A stretch of 64,000 nt of DNA from Zygnema cylindricum (taxonomy: Eukaryota > Streptophyta > Zygnematophyceae > Zygnematales > Zygnemataceae). Under the pieces are notes generated by a model, which saw nothing but the letters and a program-made list of their open reading frames with translations, ran no database searches and was not told the origin of the DNA. The position numbers and the translations under genes are program-made. The stretch spans positions 254,077-318,076 of the forward strand of contig JBBHKE010002870.1 of assembly GCA_037447655.1 (NCBI GenBank), in the 5' to 3' direction. Below, piece by piece: positions 1 to 10,767 of this stretch (the stretch's first letter is position 1; every line of letters starts with the position of its first letter).

Positions 1-2224
1 CTGAACTGTTTCCTCCTCCTTCTTTAGTTTTTTTACCTCCGGCCTCTGATTGTAGACAAGAAGCAGCCCCCTCCCTTCAAGTCATCGTCACATCCACCAA
101 ATGTGAAAATCCCGCCACCATCACCACATCCAACGCTCCGGCCTCCATTTTTTTGATTTCTTCCTCCTCCTTTGTCAAGTCCACCTAGTGTGTCAGTTCC
201 CACGACTCCTTCTCCTCTCTTTACCGGAATTCTATTTTTGTCTAGTGCTAGTCCATCTTCAAAACCTTCTGTGGTGCCACCGCCGCACTTACCTCATTTT
301 ATTGAATCCCCTCTGTCTTCTCCCTCTTCCCATTCACTTGTATTACTTCCCTCACCTTTCCATGGATATTTCAGAATAATTCACATATTTATTTCAATTT
401 CACGATAATGGGCAAACGCCTTCTTTTTAGTTATTTCCCTTTTTTATTAATGTTTTCTCTATCTTTTTTTGGAAGATCAAGGTCAATTTGTGTGTTTGTT
501 TCCAAAAACACGATTTTGTATACAACTCTCAATATTTTTTTGAAAAGTAAAGTCACACGTAAACGTTCAGGAATTCCACGTGTGTGGCTTTAGACATCGA
601 TTGATTTACGTCTTGCTTTCATGGTGTTACTATATGAAGCAACAGAATGAGAGTCAACTTTTACAAAAGCATTTAACTTACAGTATAAGGCTCTATATAT
701 CAAATTATAGGAACTGCAACATCTGTTAAAAATAGTTGTGAGTCGTTTTAAACACAGTCGTTTCTTGCATGGCTTCTACATTTCCAGTCTTGACAAAATT
801 GATGATCCTTAATAACATATCGACGGCTGAAAACTGGGGGGGTAAAAATAACTTTGGTGGAAAATTGCAGCTCTCTACTTGTTTAAAACATATATGCTTC
901 TCACAACTTCGTGTACACCCTTTGCTCAGAAGGATGTCAATGAGATTTTGCAAAAAACAAACTCAAGTCCTGAAGAACTTTCGTACACTGCTTTTTCCAC
1001 ACAGCACATCACAAAATTTGAAAATTGTTTTGTGTGTGGCATTTTTTCACATGCGTTATTTTTTCTTTTCCAACCATAAACTTGACAAAACTATTTCTCA
1101 TCTGATAACATTTTTGGGGCTATCATAGTTACAATAATTATTTAAATCTCCTAAATGTCCTACGTCCTTGGTTGAATGTGGTGGGCCAACTTGCTTTTAT
1201 CACCTTGATGAAAAGCGAAGTTAGCCCTCCAACTCACTTGAGTTGCTCCTAAGTCTTAACTATATCAATCTTATAAAATCTTTGGGCTAAAGGAACTTTA
1301 GTTAACCAGCTGAGAGAAACCTGCTAGTGTCCTACTTGAATCAATTAAAGTGTTACCTATCCCCAAATGGACAAAGGCCCAATGCACCCAGCCAAGGGAT
1401 GAAACTCACTAACTACTCAACTCCTACACCTTGTCCCAGTTTTGTTTTCGACTGCAGAAACCGCCCAAAACTGTAGCCTCCCGATCGATGAGTAAGATAG
1501 GTCAATAAACAATCATAATTGAATGACATCCTCTCCATACATGTACTTATCAACTTTATTGACACATCATAAACTACTGCTATAGACTTACACACAAAAA
1601 GGTTCAACATACATAAACAATACAAAGCAAATGAACCAAATACAGAAAGCAAAAAAAATAATAAATAAGCTAGTCAACAATTTTCCATTTCATTGATGTT
1701 TTTTACTTTGATGCTTTTACCATCGCAATTTTGATAATAAAATCTTCTTTATTTTTCAAATAAAACCGTTACTTTGAGATGTGATGGTTGTAGACGTGTG
1801 TGAAACTTGTGACGGCTATAGATGTCTACAAAACTTGCGACGGTTGTAGACTACTAAAAAATTACACCGCTCATTGTTATTAGTGTTAATTTTTTTTCCG
1901 CCATTTTAAACATCTATTCTCCATTTACACTTTGCAGGATTCTTAATCAAAACTTTGGAGCAGGATAATTTAAAAAGCACGATGGTAAACCATCTGAGTC
2001 GGGGGGTACAAAAGGGGTGGCATGGCCAAAACAGAAAAACTACAATATAAAACAAAGAGAGCGACGGGAACACAAAAAAAAGAAAACAAAGACCGCCAAA
2101 AGGCAGCTGAGAATCTTGCCTTCCAATGCGACCATCAAATCCACAATCCGACAAGTGTGCACGAAAAAAATATGTTTTAAGTGGCGAAAAAATTTATTAA
2201 CACATATAATGATGAGCAGCGTAA
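1..2224. other. Gene-free spacer, nothing recognised
   Basis: Positions 1-400 are pyrimidine- and proline-codon-rich low-complexity DNA. The rest is AT-rich, with scattered short copies of the TTGTAGACG word near 1790-1850 that also marks the dispersed repeat family further right. Short open frames here have no recognisable domain, no convincing splice context and biased composition, so I call no gene. Confidence 0.5.
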
Positions 2225-2645
2225 AGACGGTTGTAGACGTTTAGTTTTTTGTAGCATTGCAGATGTATAGGGTTTTGTAACATTGGGATGGCATGCTCAC
2301 TTGTGACAACGTCGACGTCACAAGAACTAGTACAAGAACTTTCCTTCATAGTTTTTATTTTTATTTTTTGTTTTTTCTTGTTCGACTTGCCATCAAACTA
2401 CGCCCAAAGGTAGTCATTTTTCTTTCTATAAAAACTATGTTATTTCATTCCAATATTGTCGTGCTTCCTTCGAGGAAGAGGGAGAGAGGAGCAACAGTGC
2501 GAGAGGGAGGGGGAGCGGAGACGACGGTGTAGACTTCAACAAAGGAGCCGTGAATGAAAGGGGAGGTTTGAGACTCGGCAATTTTCTTCCGTACATGCGC
2601 GTGACCTACAGAAAAAATAATAGTCGCGGGCGACCCGGTGCTTTG
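2225..2645 (+). repeat. Dispersed repeat family R, copy 1 (partial)
   Basis: This copy starts with GACGGTTGTAGACG and the phrase 'TAGGGTTTTGTAACATT'. Next come a 'CCATCAAACT..GCCCAAAG' block, a purine-rich GAGGAAGAGGGAGAGAGG block, and a 'GGAGCCGTGAATGAAA..TTCCGTACATGCGCGTGAC' block. The same blocks occur in the same order at 28497-29429 and 29430-30375, and in reverse at 25245-26040. No coding capacity is evident. The family type (MITE, TRIM or old LTR) is unresolved. Confidence 0.6.
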
Positions 2646-3741
2646 CCCTTTGGTTGCCAAGGGCCTTTTGTTTTCGTACAGTACCATGTATAGTGCGATA
2701 GTACTGTGCGTATTTTGTACGGCCATTTTACGTGACGCCATCACTGAAGTTATGGTGGTGACATGGTGTGACGCGATAGCACTTGCCGCTCCGAACACTT
2801 GCGTTTGGGAGACCAAACTTAAAGTCAAAGTGAAAAGTACGGTTCTGTACGTTATATGGCCGACATTGGCATCACGACAATTTAGCGTGACATCATCTAG
2901 CGTCGACGGCACTTTTTGCGGTTTCCAAACGATACATTTTGTTGGCGGTACGGCAAAATGTATCGTTAAAGGTGTACTGTGGAAGTTACACGACCGGTTT
3001 CGAAACGTTACATTGTGCCGGCGGTACGGAATTGTTTTATTATCGTTCTACTTTGGAAGTTTGTCGGCCGGTGAGGACGGTCATGTGATGGTTTGGTACT
3101 ACGCCCGTGTGATGATTTGGTACAATTGACGGTATACTGCTTCGCGCGGAGAGCAAACGGCCGGTACAGGCCGAAACGAGGAGACTCGCGGAGGGTCGAG
3201 GAGAGTAACGCCGGCCGTAGGATAACCTCGCGGAGACTCCCGCGGATGCCGGTTCGACACATTTCGAATTGGCCCGCGAAGACGTTACCGGGCCAGGTAT
3301 ACCTGTCTTAGATGGCGGCGTACGACGTCTCGCGGGAGGACGCAAACGGATAAATAGGCGCTTTCGCGGCGGGCGATGTCTAAGCGCAAGTAAAACAAAA
3401 AATAATAAAAACCAACGCACGAAGGCGTCCAAAAAAACAAAGTAAAAAATAAGACGTGCTCCTCATTGCCGCTACGTTACCATTACGCCTATATCGTCAA
3501 TCTCCTCGATACGCTGCCACTCAAAATAGAGTAGTTAATCACTCAATTTGTTGCTGGCTGATCGGTTGGTCCTTAGCGGCCACAAGGCTGTTTTAATTAA
3601 TTAATTTTTTGGTCGCCAATATATTTTTAATGCTGCTCAATTAAACATATTTTTATAATTGCGGAATACTAATGCATTAATCGTAATACAATACAACATT
3701 TATATATAATATAACACAAATATAAAAATATATACATTGGC
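2646..3741. other. Gene-free spacer with a GC-richer block
   Basis: Positions 2700-3370 are noticeably richer in CG and in the GTACGG/CGTAC word than their AT-rich surroundings. Several open frames overlap on both strands, which is expected when stop codons are scarce for compositional reasons. None shows a recognisable motif. Positions 3450-3741 are AT-rich with nothing recognised. Confidence 0.45.
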
Positions 3742-4722
3742 TATCCGATTAAATCTTGGACAAACGGCATTTATAACAAAAAAAAACCAAATAAACAATG
3801 ATAATAGTTAGTCGTTGCATTTATTTTGTTTTATAATATCACAAAACGAAAACTATAACAAATTTTACTCCCACAATTGATGCTATCGTTTTTTCTATTT
3901 TACAATGTCTCAAACCTATTAAGATTGACAAACACAACGACTACATTTTTAATCGACCACAATAGAGAAAATGTATTTGGTTTGTGTTAAGTTCTAGTTT
4001 TTTATACATAAACCAAAAACATTAACTAAACCTTTTTGATCTAACGTAATTGTTGATAAAAAAAATGAAATATCCGATTAAGTATTCGACAAAAGGCATT
4101 TATAAAAAAAAAACAAATAAACGATGATAATATTTAGCCGTTGCTTTTATTTTCTCTCATAATTTCACAAAAGGAAAAATTGTAGGAATTTTACTCCCAC
4201 GATCGATGTTATGATTTTTTTATCTTACAATGTTTCAAACCTATTAAGTTTGACAAAAAAAAAACGACTTCATTTTTTATCGGTTACAATAGATAAATTG
4301 TATCTTGTTTGTGTTACATTATAGTTTGTTGTATACACCAAATACACTAACTAAAACTTTTTGATCTAACGTAATTGACGATACAAAAAATGAAATATCT
4401 GATTAGATATTTGACAAAAGGCATTTATACCAAGAAAGAGCCAAATAAGGGATGAGAGCTCTTAGTCGTTACTTTTGTTTTGTTTTGTAATATCAAAAAA
4501 CGAAAAATATAACAAATTTTACCCCCGTGATCAATGTTATCGTTTTTCTATCTTACAATGTTTCAAATCTATTAAGTTTGGTAAACACAACGACTACATT
4601 TTTAATCGACGATGATAAATAAACTATAATTGGTTTGTGTTGAGTTATAGTTTGTTATATAAACCAAAAAACATTAACTAATATTTTTTAACATAACGTA
4701 ATTGTTGATAAAAATAACGAAA
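3742..4722. repeat. Tandem repeat, three ~327-bp AT-rich units
   Basis: Units begin with TATCCGATTA at 3742, TATCCGATTA at 4071 and TATCTGATTA at 4396, giving periods of 329 and 325 bp. Each unit then holds 'GACAAA(A/C)GGCATTTAT', 'TTACTCCCAC', 'CAATGTTTCAAACCTATTAAG' and 'TTTTTGATCTAACGTAATTG' in the same order. It looks like a short satellite-type array. No coding capacity is seen. Confidence 0.8.
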
Positions 4723-4744
4723 ATAAAATCATATACATAACGAA

Positions 4745-4747
<3 letters not shown>

Positions 4748-4806
<59 letters not shown>
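4748..4806. repeat. (TG)n microsatellite
   Basis: An uninterrupted GTGTGT run of about 59 bp directly follows the 327-bp tandem array. The AT-rich stretch from 4807 to 5183 after it holds nothing I can identify. Confidence 0.95.
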
Positions 4807-4809
<3 letters not shown>

Positions 4810-5183
4810 TATCCACCTTAATGATGAAAACACATAGGGCAACAAATATTAAATAATTTATTTTGTGAATACTAATTAAAATGAACATTTTGTGAAATAC
4901 AATACAAAAAACATTAACTTCGACAATATTAGAGATTACACGTCTTTTTTTATCAAATAAAAAAACAAGTTATGCAATTTTAGGGTTCGTACAAAAAAAA
5001 AAAAAACAAATAAATATAAACATGTAATGGGCCGAAAATAATAAAACTATAAGAAAACTTATTACGCAAGTTTTAGTTTGTAAAAAAATCAGTTTAAATA
5101 AACATTATATGTTTTTACAAAGTTTCAAAAGCTACAAAAAACACATTTATAACAAGTGCCAAAAAAGTCACACAAACTTTAAT

Positions 5184-6127
5184 TTAGTTTTTTTTGTTTT
5201 CGGTCACTAATCTCTTTGATATGTCGCACAAACTCCATTTGTTCACGAATTGGCGATCTTGCAACCTGTCCAATGCCGTACTTAATGTTACCTCATTTTC
5301 CTTTTCTATTCTACCAACTTCTACCAAGATGACATTCCAATTATAAAACTTCTGATATTCTCCTTTCCTCCAACTAGTTCCACTTGATTCCAATTTCGAG
5401 ATGGAAGGAAGTCCACCTATACCATCATGGTATGCTTTCCACACATCTTTAACCGTGTGTAGTCGAGCTCCAATTTGTGTCATTAAAGAAACTCGATTTA
5501 AGTTTTCTTGCGATGGAACAGGAAGTGAAAATTCTTCTGTTGTCCTTGTCGTTTCTATAGGGGTTTCATGTTCTTCGTCTGCACTTCGAGGAAGATCACG
5601 TTATGGAGTCCCAATTCCCATAGCTGATTCATTTTCTGATGATATATTTTGATTTTCACAGGGTTGTGTTCCATGCAACGGATCTCCGTGACCGTTCACC
5701 ATGTGCATTATTCGGGTTAACTTGTCATATTTTTTACAAATTTTATCTTTCAAGCTTGAAAGTGTCTCTTTTACATAAGACATTTCCTCTCCCATATAAT
5801 CATTTTTTCTTCCACTGGTTTCACTCCACGTGAATAACGAATCAACTGATTTTCCCACTTGTGAAATTGTAATCGACACATTTGCTTCGGCATCAGCAAT
5901 TGAAGCCCACATGTTTGATGCTTCATGACACGTTTTTTTGACTTCGTCTTTGAACGATGACCACAAACGAGATTCGAACAGTTTGTGCTTGAAGGTAGGA
6001 AAATCAGGAAATAAATCCTGAAAAAAAACATGGTCTTGTGAAAACACACTTTTGAGCCATAACATGGTGTGAAGGAAATTTTGTGCGCTTAAATCTCTTT
6101 CAGATTTAGAAGCTCGAGCATTTTTCT
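5184..6127 (-). pseudogene. Crypton-like last exon: helical region plus GCR1_C domain
   Basis: A TTTTTTGTGCAG acceptor precedes 6127. The first ~175 codons hold 'SAQNFLHTMLWLKSVFSQD' and 'LFPDFPTFKHKLF', as in the region following Crypton catalytic domains. One in-frame TAA (5601-5603) is followed in the same frame by an acidic linker. The C-terminal block (HTVKDVWKAYHDGIGGLPSI, then SWRKGEYQKFYNWN) has the W...G..G.PS...W layout of the GCR1_C family, which binds DNA in yeast Gcr1-type regulators and in Cryptons. The frame ends at 5184. Confidence 0.75.
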
Positions 6128-6564
6128 GCACAAAAAATCATTTTGTATGTTTTAATAAAAAGTAATTCATTAAATATAAAACAAAAACAAAAAAAATATT
6201 TAATTAAATATATATAAAATATATATAATATACATATATATAAATATTAAATATATAAAAAAAATGTGATAGAAAGAGAAAAAAAAAAAGAGATTAAGTG
6301 GGAAAGAAAACAAAAACCAATTAAAAGAAAAACAAATTACCCAAAAAACTTATAAAAAACAACATAAAATCAGGAAAACGATTGAAAAAATAAAAAAAAA
6401 TTGAAAAGATAAAAAAAATGAAAATAAACAAAAAACAACAAAAAAAAATCAAAATAAGTGATACAAGAAAAAAAATAGAATAATATAAAAATAAATGCAA
6501 CTAACATAAAACACCAAAGATTACTTAACACAAAAAGTAATGATATAAATGGTGAGAGTTTTTA

Positions 6565-6815
6565 TCAACATAGCGTTGGCAGCTCAACATATGCCGTTTC
6601 GACCCATGGCCAAAACATAGCACAAAGAGTAGCAGGGGGTTTCAGTCTAGAACGAGGTAGAAAATGTTTTCTAGTGTTGTTTTCGTGGCCAGAAGCTTGA
6701 GGTAGAATGTCCGTTGGCAAATCCGTGACATATGAGTATGAAAAGCGTGACATATGAGTATGAAAAGTGGTCAGATGTCCAACGTCCCATCACTTTGATG
6801 GCTTCTCGGTCAGCA
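6565..6815 (-). pseudogene. Crypton-like exon: GRW/tyrosine box
   Basis: The exon starts after an ATATTTCAG acceptor and reads ADREAIKVMGRWTSDHFSYS, followed by VTDLP. This is the usual Crypton context of the nucleophilic tyrosine. A KHFLPRSRLKPP...PWVE block follows, typical of the segment after the catalytic core. A 22-bp tandem duplication (6725-6768) falls right after the tyrosine and shifts the frame. Confidence 0.75.
6725..6768. repeat. 22-bp tandem duplication in recombinase exon
   Basis: Two adjacent 22-bp units begin with GTGACATATGAGTATGAAAAG at 6725 and 6747. They differ only in the last base. Because 22 is not a multiple of three, the duplication shifts the reading frame just after the tyrosine box. 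Confidence 0.9.
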
Positions 6816-6934
6816 CTGAAATATTTACCATAAAAGAAATGAAAAATTTGGAAAATTAGAACATAGATAACAAAACTTTATTATTTCAAATAAATGCATG
6901 ATAAAAATCAAATGGTAAGTTTACGAAAACGCAC

Positions 6935-7350
6935 CCTCCTGTCGCCAATATCGTTGCTCATTGACCACCTCGGCATGGGTTTTATAAGACAAGGAAATAT
7001 TTTTGGCTTGGAATGTTTTACATCGTTGCTCCTTGACCACGTCTGGCATGGGTTTTATGAGACAAGGAAATATTTTTGGTTTGGAATGTTTTTTTTATAT
7101 ACTGAAACTGTGTATTATAGCAAAGAGGTTGCATGGATGGTGTTTCTTTTCCTTCTTGGTCTTTCGCTAAAACTCTCCCTTCCGTGAAAAGCTCACCGTA
7201 TTAGGTTTCTTTCGTCGAAAAATTGGGAATTGCATTTTTATTTGTAGCTAATTCCCACCTCCAAAAAAATTGTTGGGCCACAGCACCTACCGGACAAACA
7301 AGAAAGTCTAAGTGACGCATACATCCGATAAATTCCGCACGACCATTTTG
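6935..7350 (-). pseudogene. Crypton-like exon: RH..CP..A and HxxR boxes
   Basis: It opens with QNGRAEFIGCMRHLDFLVCP, then AVAQQFFWRWEL, a typical Crypton middle block. It continues to PLCYNTQF and the SHKTHARRGQGA block, which holds the HxxR catalytic pair. The 5' end sits behind a pyrimidine-rich stretch ending CCG rather than CAG. A TAA interrupts the frame at 7201-7203. The 72-bp duplication lies directly after the HxxR box and puts a stop there. The GTGCGT donor below 6935 joins in phase to the TTTCAG acceptor at 6815. Confidence 0.75.
6950..7094. repeat. ~72-bp tandem duplication in recombinase exon
   Basis: Two adjacent copies start with ATCGTTGCTC at 6950 and 7022. They share most bases, including GGAAATATTTTTGG, with a one-base length difference. 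The unit covers the HxxR-box codons, so that box is represented twice, once intact and once out of frame. Confidence 0.85.
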
Positions 7351-7469
7351 CGGTTAAAAAATACTATAAAAAAACTGAAAAATAAATTAGTAAAATTTGT
7401 TTTTGGGTTATGCATAAAACATTACAAAATACACATTTCGTTAAAGCTTCGGTTTTATACATTACTTAC

Positions 7470-7623
7470 CACATTAGTTTTCCCATTTCTTGTAACCATC
7501 GCCAAAACATAACCCTTGTCCAGCCCAAGATATGGAAGATCATACCAAAAAACCTCCGCTAACTGAGCATTTCTCGAATCATCGCCTCGACCGAGACACG
7601 TATGGTTTATGATAAATTGACTT
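7470..7623 (-). pseudogene. Crypton-like exon: recombinase arginine box
   Basis: A TTTTGTAG acceptor and a GTAAGT donor bound this 154-bp exon. It encodes a block containing CLGRGDDSRNAQLAEVF and ending GYVLAMVTRNGKTN. This matches the first conserved box of Crypton tyrosine recombinases, where an arginine in an 'RGxxxR' context is catalytic, followed by a strand ending in K-T-N. Both splice sites are canonical, the best evidence that this was a spliced gene. Confidence 0.75.
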
Positions 7624-8095
7624 CTACAAAAAACAAAAACAAAACATCAAAGAGACAAAAAATGGCAATGTTACAAATATAATGAGAGCTTTCTTTGAAA
7701 AAACTATACCCTTTCCAAAAAAAAACAAATATTGCATCACAAAAAAAATACAAAACAATATAAACAAAAAAAAATGACAATGTTGCAAATATAATTGGAG
7801 CTTTATTTTAAAAGAATGTATATTTTCTCCCAAAAAAAAAAATTGCACATAATTTTTGTCTCTGCTTTAAATAGACTTTGGAGTTAACTTCTAAAAATAT
7901 TTTGAATCTCGAAAAAACATATTAAAAAAAAATGTTATGCAAAGTCAAAAATTAAAATCTAAACCCTAAAATAACAAAATCGGATAAAAAACTCAAAAAG
8001 AATGCACCTTATAAAATAAAGTGTTAAGTAAAAAACAACATGAATTGAAAAAAATGAAATACAAAGTTTAGTATTTTTATCGATACATACCTCAC

Positions 8096-8225
8096 TTGAA
8101 TGTTGGTGTATGGTTCCATCCCCATCTTTTTTTCTTTGTGCTTTCCTTCGGCCAACTCCAACCAAAATGTTGAAACCCTTTGTAATCTTCGAGAGAATAC
8201 GCTTCTCGTATGCCTTCTTGACGGT
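8096..8225 (-). pseudogene. Crypton-like exon: second core-binding block
   Basis: The block reads REAYSLEDYKGFQHFGW and then a Lys-rich stretch. It ends at a GTGAGG donor just below 8096, which joins in phase to the acceptor at 7623. The 5' border is uncertain; 8225 assumes the nearest AG. The assignment rests mainly on position and on the good donor. Confidence 0.4.
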
Positions 8226-8376
8226 CTTCATAATTTTTTTTTTTTAATTTCATGTATTTTTTTTGGACTCTTGTAAAATTTTTTGGATGATATTGTTGTC
8301 TCTAAGATTTTCAACCCCCCCCCCCCCCTCTTTTTATGGCTAATTGCGTTTTATACGAGTCTTGGAGTCCTTTCAC

Positions 8377-8715
8377 CTATTTTATGAGTGTGGTATAACT
8401 TTTATTTTTTTTATTCTCTAATAGTCCAATAACCCCATCAAGTGTAATAGCTACATTTGCGTGCCCTTGTGCACTCCAAAAATTTTCATACTGATTTAAA
8501 CCAACTTGATAAGCTTTTTCTATGCTTGGGTTACGTTGTTTTATTGTATCTTTGATTATCCGTGCTCTATCTGTTTCACTATATTGTGGAGGGTTTTTTA
8601 TTCCTACATTGCTATCGTCATCTTCTAAATGAACAATTCTTTGACAGTTTCCAAATGTGAGCCCTGTGATAATACTAGGTAAAATTTGAAAAATTCCCTT
8701 ACGCCAAGAAAACAT
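8377..8715 (-). pseudogene. Crypton-like exon: N-terminal core-binding region
   Basis: An open frame of 112 codons begins at an ATG at 8715. Its last third (IEKAYQVGLNQYENFW, then a DGVIGLLEN helix) resembles the SAM-like core-binding domain of Crypton recombinases. In those, a K-x-Y...W helix is followed by a 'V...l..FL' helix. The frame stops just before a GTGAAA that could be the donor. The true 3' border is unresolved. Confidence 0.5.
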
Positions 8716-8886
8716 TGAAAAGGAAAATTTTATGAAGAAAAAAAATAATCATAATAAAAAGAAAATAATAAGAAAAACCTATAAAAAGTTTAATTTAAAA
8801 TAAAGGTGTTGAAAGAAAAACAAGTAAAGAAATAAAAAAGATGAAATAAAATAAATAAAATAAAAAGAAAAATGAAAACACAAAAC

Positions 8887-9115
8887 TGTAGGATTAAGGC
8901 TTAGGTTGTAAGATTTAGGGTTAGGTTGTAGGATTGAGGGTTAGGTTGTACAATTTAGGGTTAGGCAGTAGGATTTAGGGTCAGGCTGTTAGATTTAGGG
9001 TTAGGCTATAGGATTTAGGGTTAGGTTGTAAGATTAAGATTTAGGGTTAGGCTGTAAGATTTAGGGTTAGGCTGTAGGATTTAGGGTTAGGCTGTAGGAT
9101 TTAGGGTTAAGCTGC
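8887..9115. repeat. 20-bp minisatellite carrying TTTAGGG
   Basis: About eleven degenerate copies of GGATTTAGGGTTAGGCTGTA lie head to tail. Each contains the plant-type telomere motif TTTAGGG, but the period is 20 bp rather than 7. This is an interstitial minisatellite, not a telomere tract. Confidence 0.85.
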
Positions 9116-10106
9116 TTTAGCTGTTGGTTTTAACACTAAATACGTTAAAACATAAATCAAAACCTATGGTTAAAGCGCACGTAATAAATAAATTAACGTA
9201 TGTCCATATTTACTTACGTTTCAAAACAATACAATTTGAAACGTAATCATTTGCGATACACACTGAAAAAAAATGGTTCACATGAAATTCGCGCGGAGGG
9301 TTAATTTACATTGAAGAGTACGGAGCGTATGGAATTCGCGCGTAACTTATATTAGAGAGTACGGAATTCAATTTTACGACGTACAGACATCCGCGAGGAG
9401 AGTTAATCTACATTGAAAAGTACGAAATTTCACTTTCGATTGTACGAAATATGATAAATAACGTCACATTTTAGAGTAAGTAAGTAGTACACGCGGATTT
9501 GTCTTGTACTTTTTAAAATTTGAATATATATACCTTCTCCGCTTTCAAAATACCTTCTTTTTTTTTCAAAATACTACTTCAATGAAAACTGTAGGATATT
9601 TTTCTCCGCGTATGATCCTCATTTCACGTAGCGTAGTAAAAAAAAATTCGCCTGCGGCACAAAAAGACGACAATATGACTATATTTTTTTTGTTTGTAAT
9701 GTCATACGCAAAGTGTTCTCACGTGACGCGCGGCTAATTTTTAATTTTTTTTTTAATGGCAAAGGTCAAGTGTTCTCACGTGACGCGTGACTCAGTTGTT
9801 CGACGAATTAAATGGTAGTGTTTAAAGTGTGAGCGTTTCTAATATAATGTAGATATTTTGAGTCGCGACCGCGATTTACATGTTCTCATGCGACGCGCGT
9901 GATGCTATTTGTGGTGAATGCTCTATATGAGAACGCTGTAAGTATGAACACTTTGTTTTTTTTTTGTTTTTTTTGTCCATCTGACCTAATCAGCGAGGAG
10001 ACTCCTAAAAAAAAATTCTTCGCGCTTCGTGCGAAATTTTTGTCCTTATCAAAAACTAGGAGGGATTTACACTGCCCAGCAAAATCCTCCTCGAAGGTCT
10101 CCGCGG
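9116..10106. other. Gene-free spacer with short repeated motifs
   Basis: The word TGTTCTCACGTGACGCG occurs near 9713 and 9772, with a variant near 9882. A GAATTCGCGCG word recurs around 9290 and 9333. No gene or domain is recognised. The spaced TGTTCTC(A)CGTGACGCG words could be binding sites or remnants of an old tandem array. Confidence 0.45.
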
Positions 10107-10600
10107 CCCACCAAATAAGCCCTCCCCCCAATGTCTAATACCACTACAGTTCGTATATTGTACCTCGAGGGCGAATCAACGACTGTTCTTGTTTGTAAAG
10201 TCAATCAACGGTAAGTCATCGGCTTTAGATGTTTGACGGGCGGTTTCGAACCGTTTTTCGGCGTTTCGATTTGCGATACCTGCGATTGTGGACTGTCTTG
10301 TCAACAAATCCCCTTGTCTCGTCACCAAATAAGCCCTCCCCCTAATGTCTAATACCACTACAAATCCCCTTGTCTCGTCACCAAATAAGCCCTCCCCCCA
10401 ATGTCTAATACCACTACAGTTCCTATATTGTACCTCAAGGGCGAATCGACGGCGGTTCTCGTTCGTAAAGTCAATCGACGGTAAGTCATCGGCTTTAGAT
10501 GTTTGACGGGCGGTTTCGAACCGTTTTCAAGCGTTTTGATTTTTGAGACCGGCGGTTGTGGACTGTCTTGTCAACAGCTCCCCTTGTCTCGTCATTGGAG
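10107..10600. repeat. 270-bp tandem duplication
   Basis: The segment with ACCAAATAAGCCCTCCCCC, CCACTACAGTTC, AAGTCATCGGCTTTAGATG and GGACTGTCTTGTCAACA occurs twice with a 270-bp offset (AGTTCGTATATTG at 10148, AGTTCCTATATTG at 10418). An extra short copy of the ACCAAATAAGCCCTCCCCC block lies between them. No coding function is seen. Positions 10600-10767 after it are a pyrimidine-rich then purine-rich stretch that can partly pair with itself. Confidence 0.75.
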
Positions 10601-10767
10601 CGCGAATATGGTTCTCTTCCAGTCAACCACTACCTCTATCTCCCTTTCCTTGCCTCCCTCCCTTTTTCCCTTTCCCCCTCATCAATTCTAGATATTTTGA
10701 ATATCCAATAGAGGAGAGGGAGAGGGAGAGGGAGGAGAAAAGTGAAGATGTTTATTTTCTGACTGGA

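Larger units (their letters stand above)
5184..8715 (-). pseudogene. Crypton-like tyrosine recombinase gene with GCR1_C domain, decayed
   Basis: Read on the minus strand from 8715 to 5184, separate exon-like blocks line up with the Crypton/GCR1_C protein layout. The order is an N-terminal core-binding helical domain, a tyrosine-recombinase catalytic domain spread over three exons (arginine box, HxxR box, GRW/tyrosine box), a helical region, and a C-terminal GCR1_C-type DNA-binding domain. Several exon borders have good splice sites, for example a TTTTGTAG acceptor before 7623 and a GTAAGT donor after 7470. Lesions include in-frame TAA codons at 7201-7203 and 5601-5603, a CCG where an acceptor CAG is expected near 7351, a ~72-bp duplication at 6950-7094 and a 22-bp duplication at 6725-6768. 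In active Cryptons this enzyme cuts and joins DNA through a tyrosine. This copy is most likely dead, although a domesticated gene with unusual splicing cannot be excluded. Confidence 0.75.

Noticed and set aside
172-408. Pro/Ser-rich frames suggesting a cell-wall type protein
   Set aside because: Low-complexity pyrimidine-rich DNA with no signal peptide or repeat motif typical of extensins.
2445-3432. Overlapping frames of 84-163 codons on both strands
   Set aside because: They sit in a CG-richer stretch where stops are scarce and show no motif. The overlap on opposite strands argues for shadows.
8315-8328. Run of 14 C
   Set aside because: Simple homopolymer; it may also mark a sequencing uncertainty.
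8887-9115. Chromosome-end telomere
   Set aside because: The period is 20 bp, TTTAGGG is not tandem by itself, and long sequence continues on both sides.
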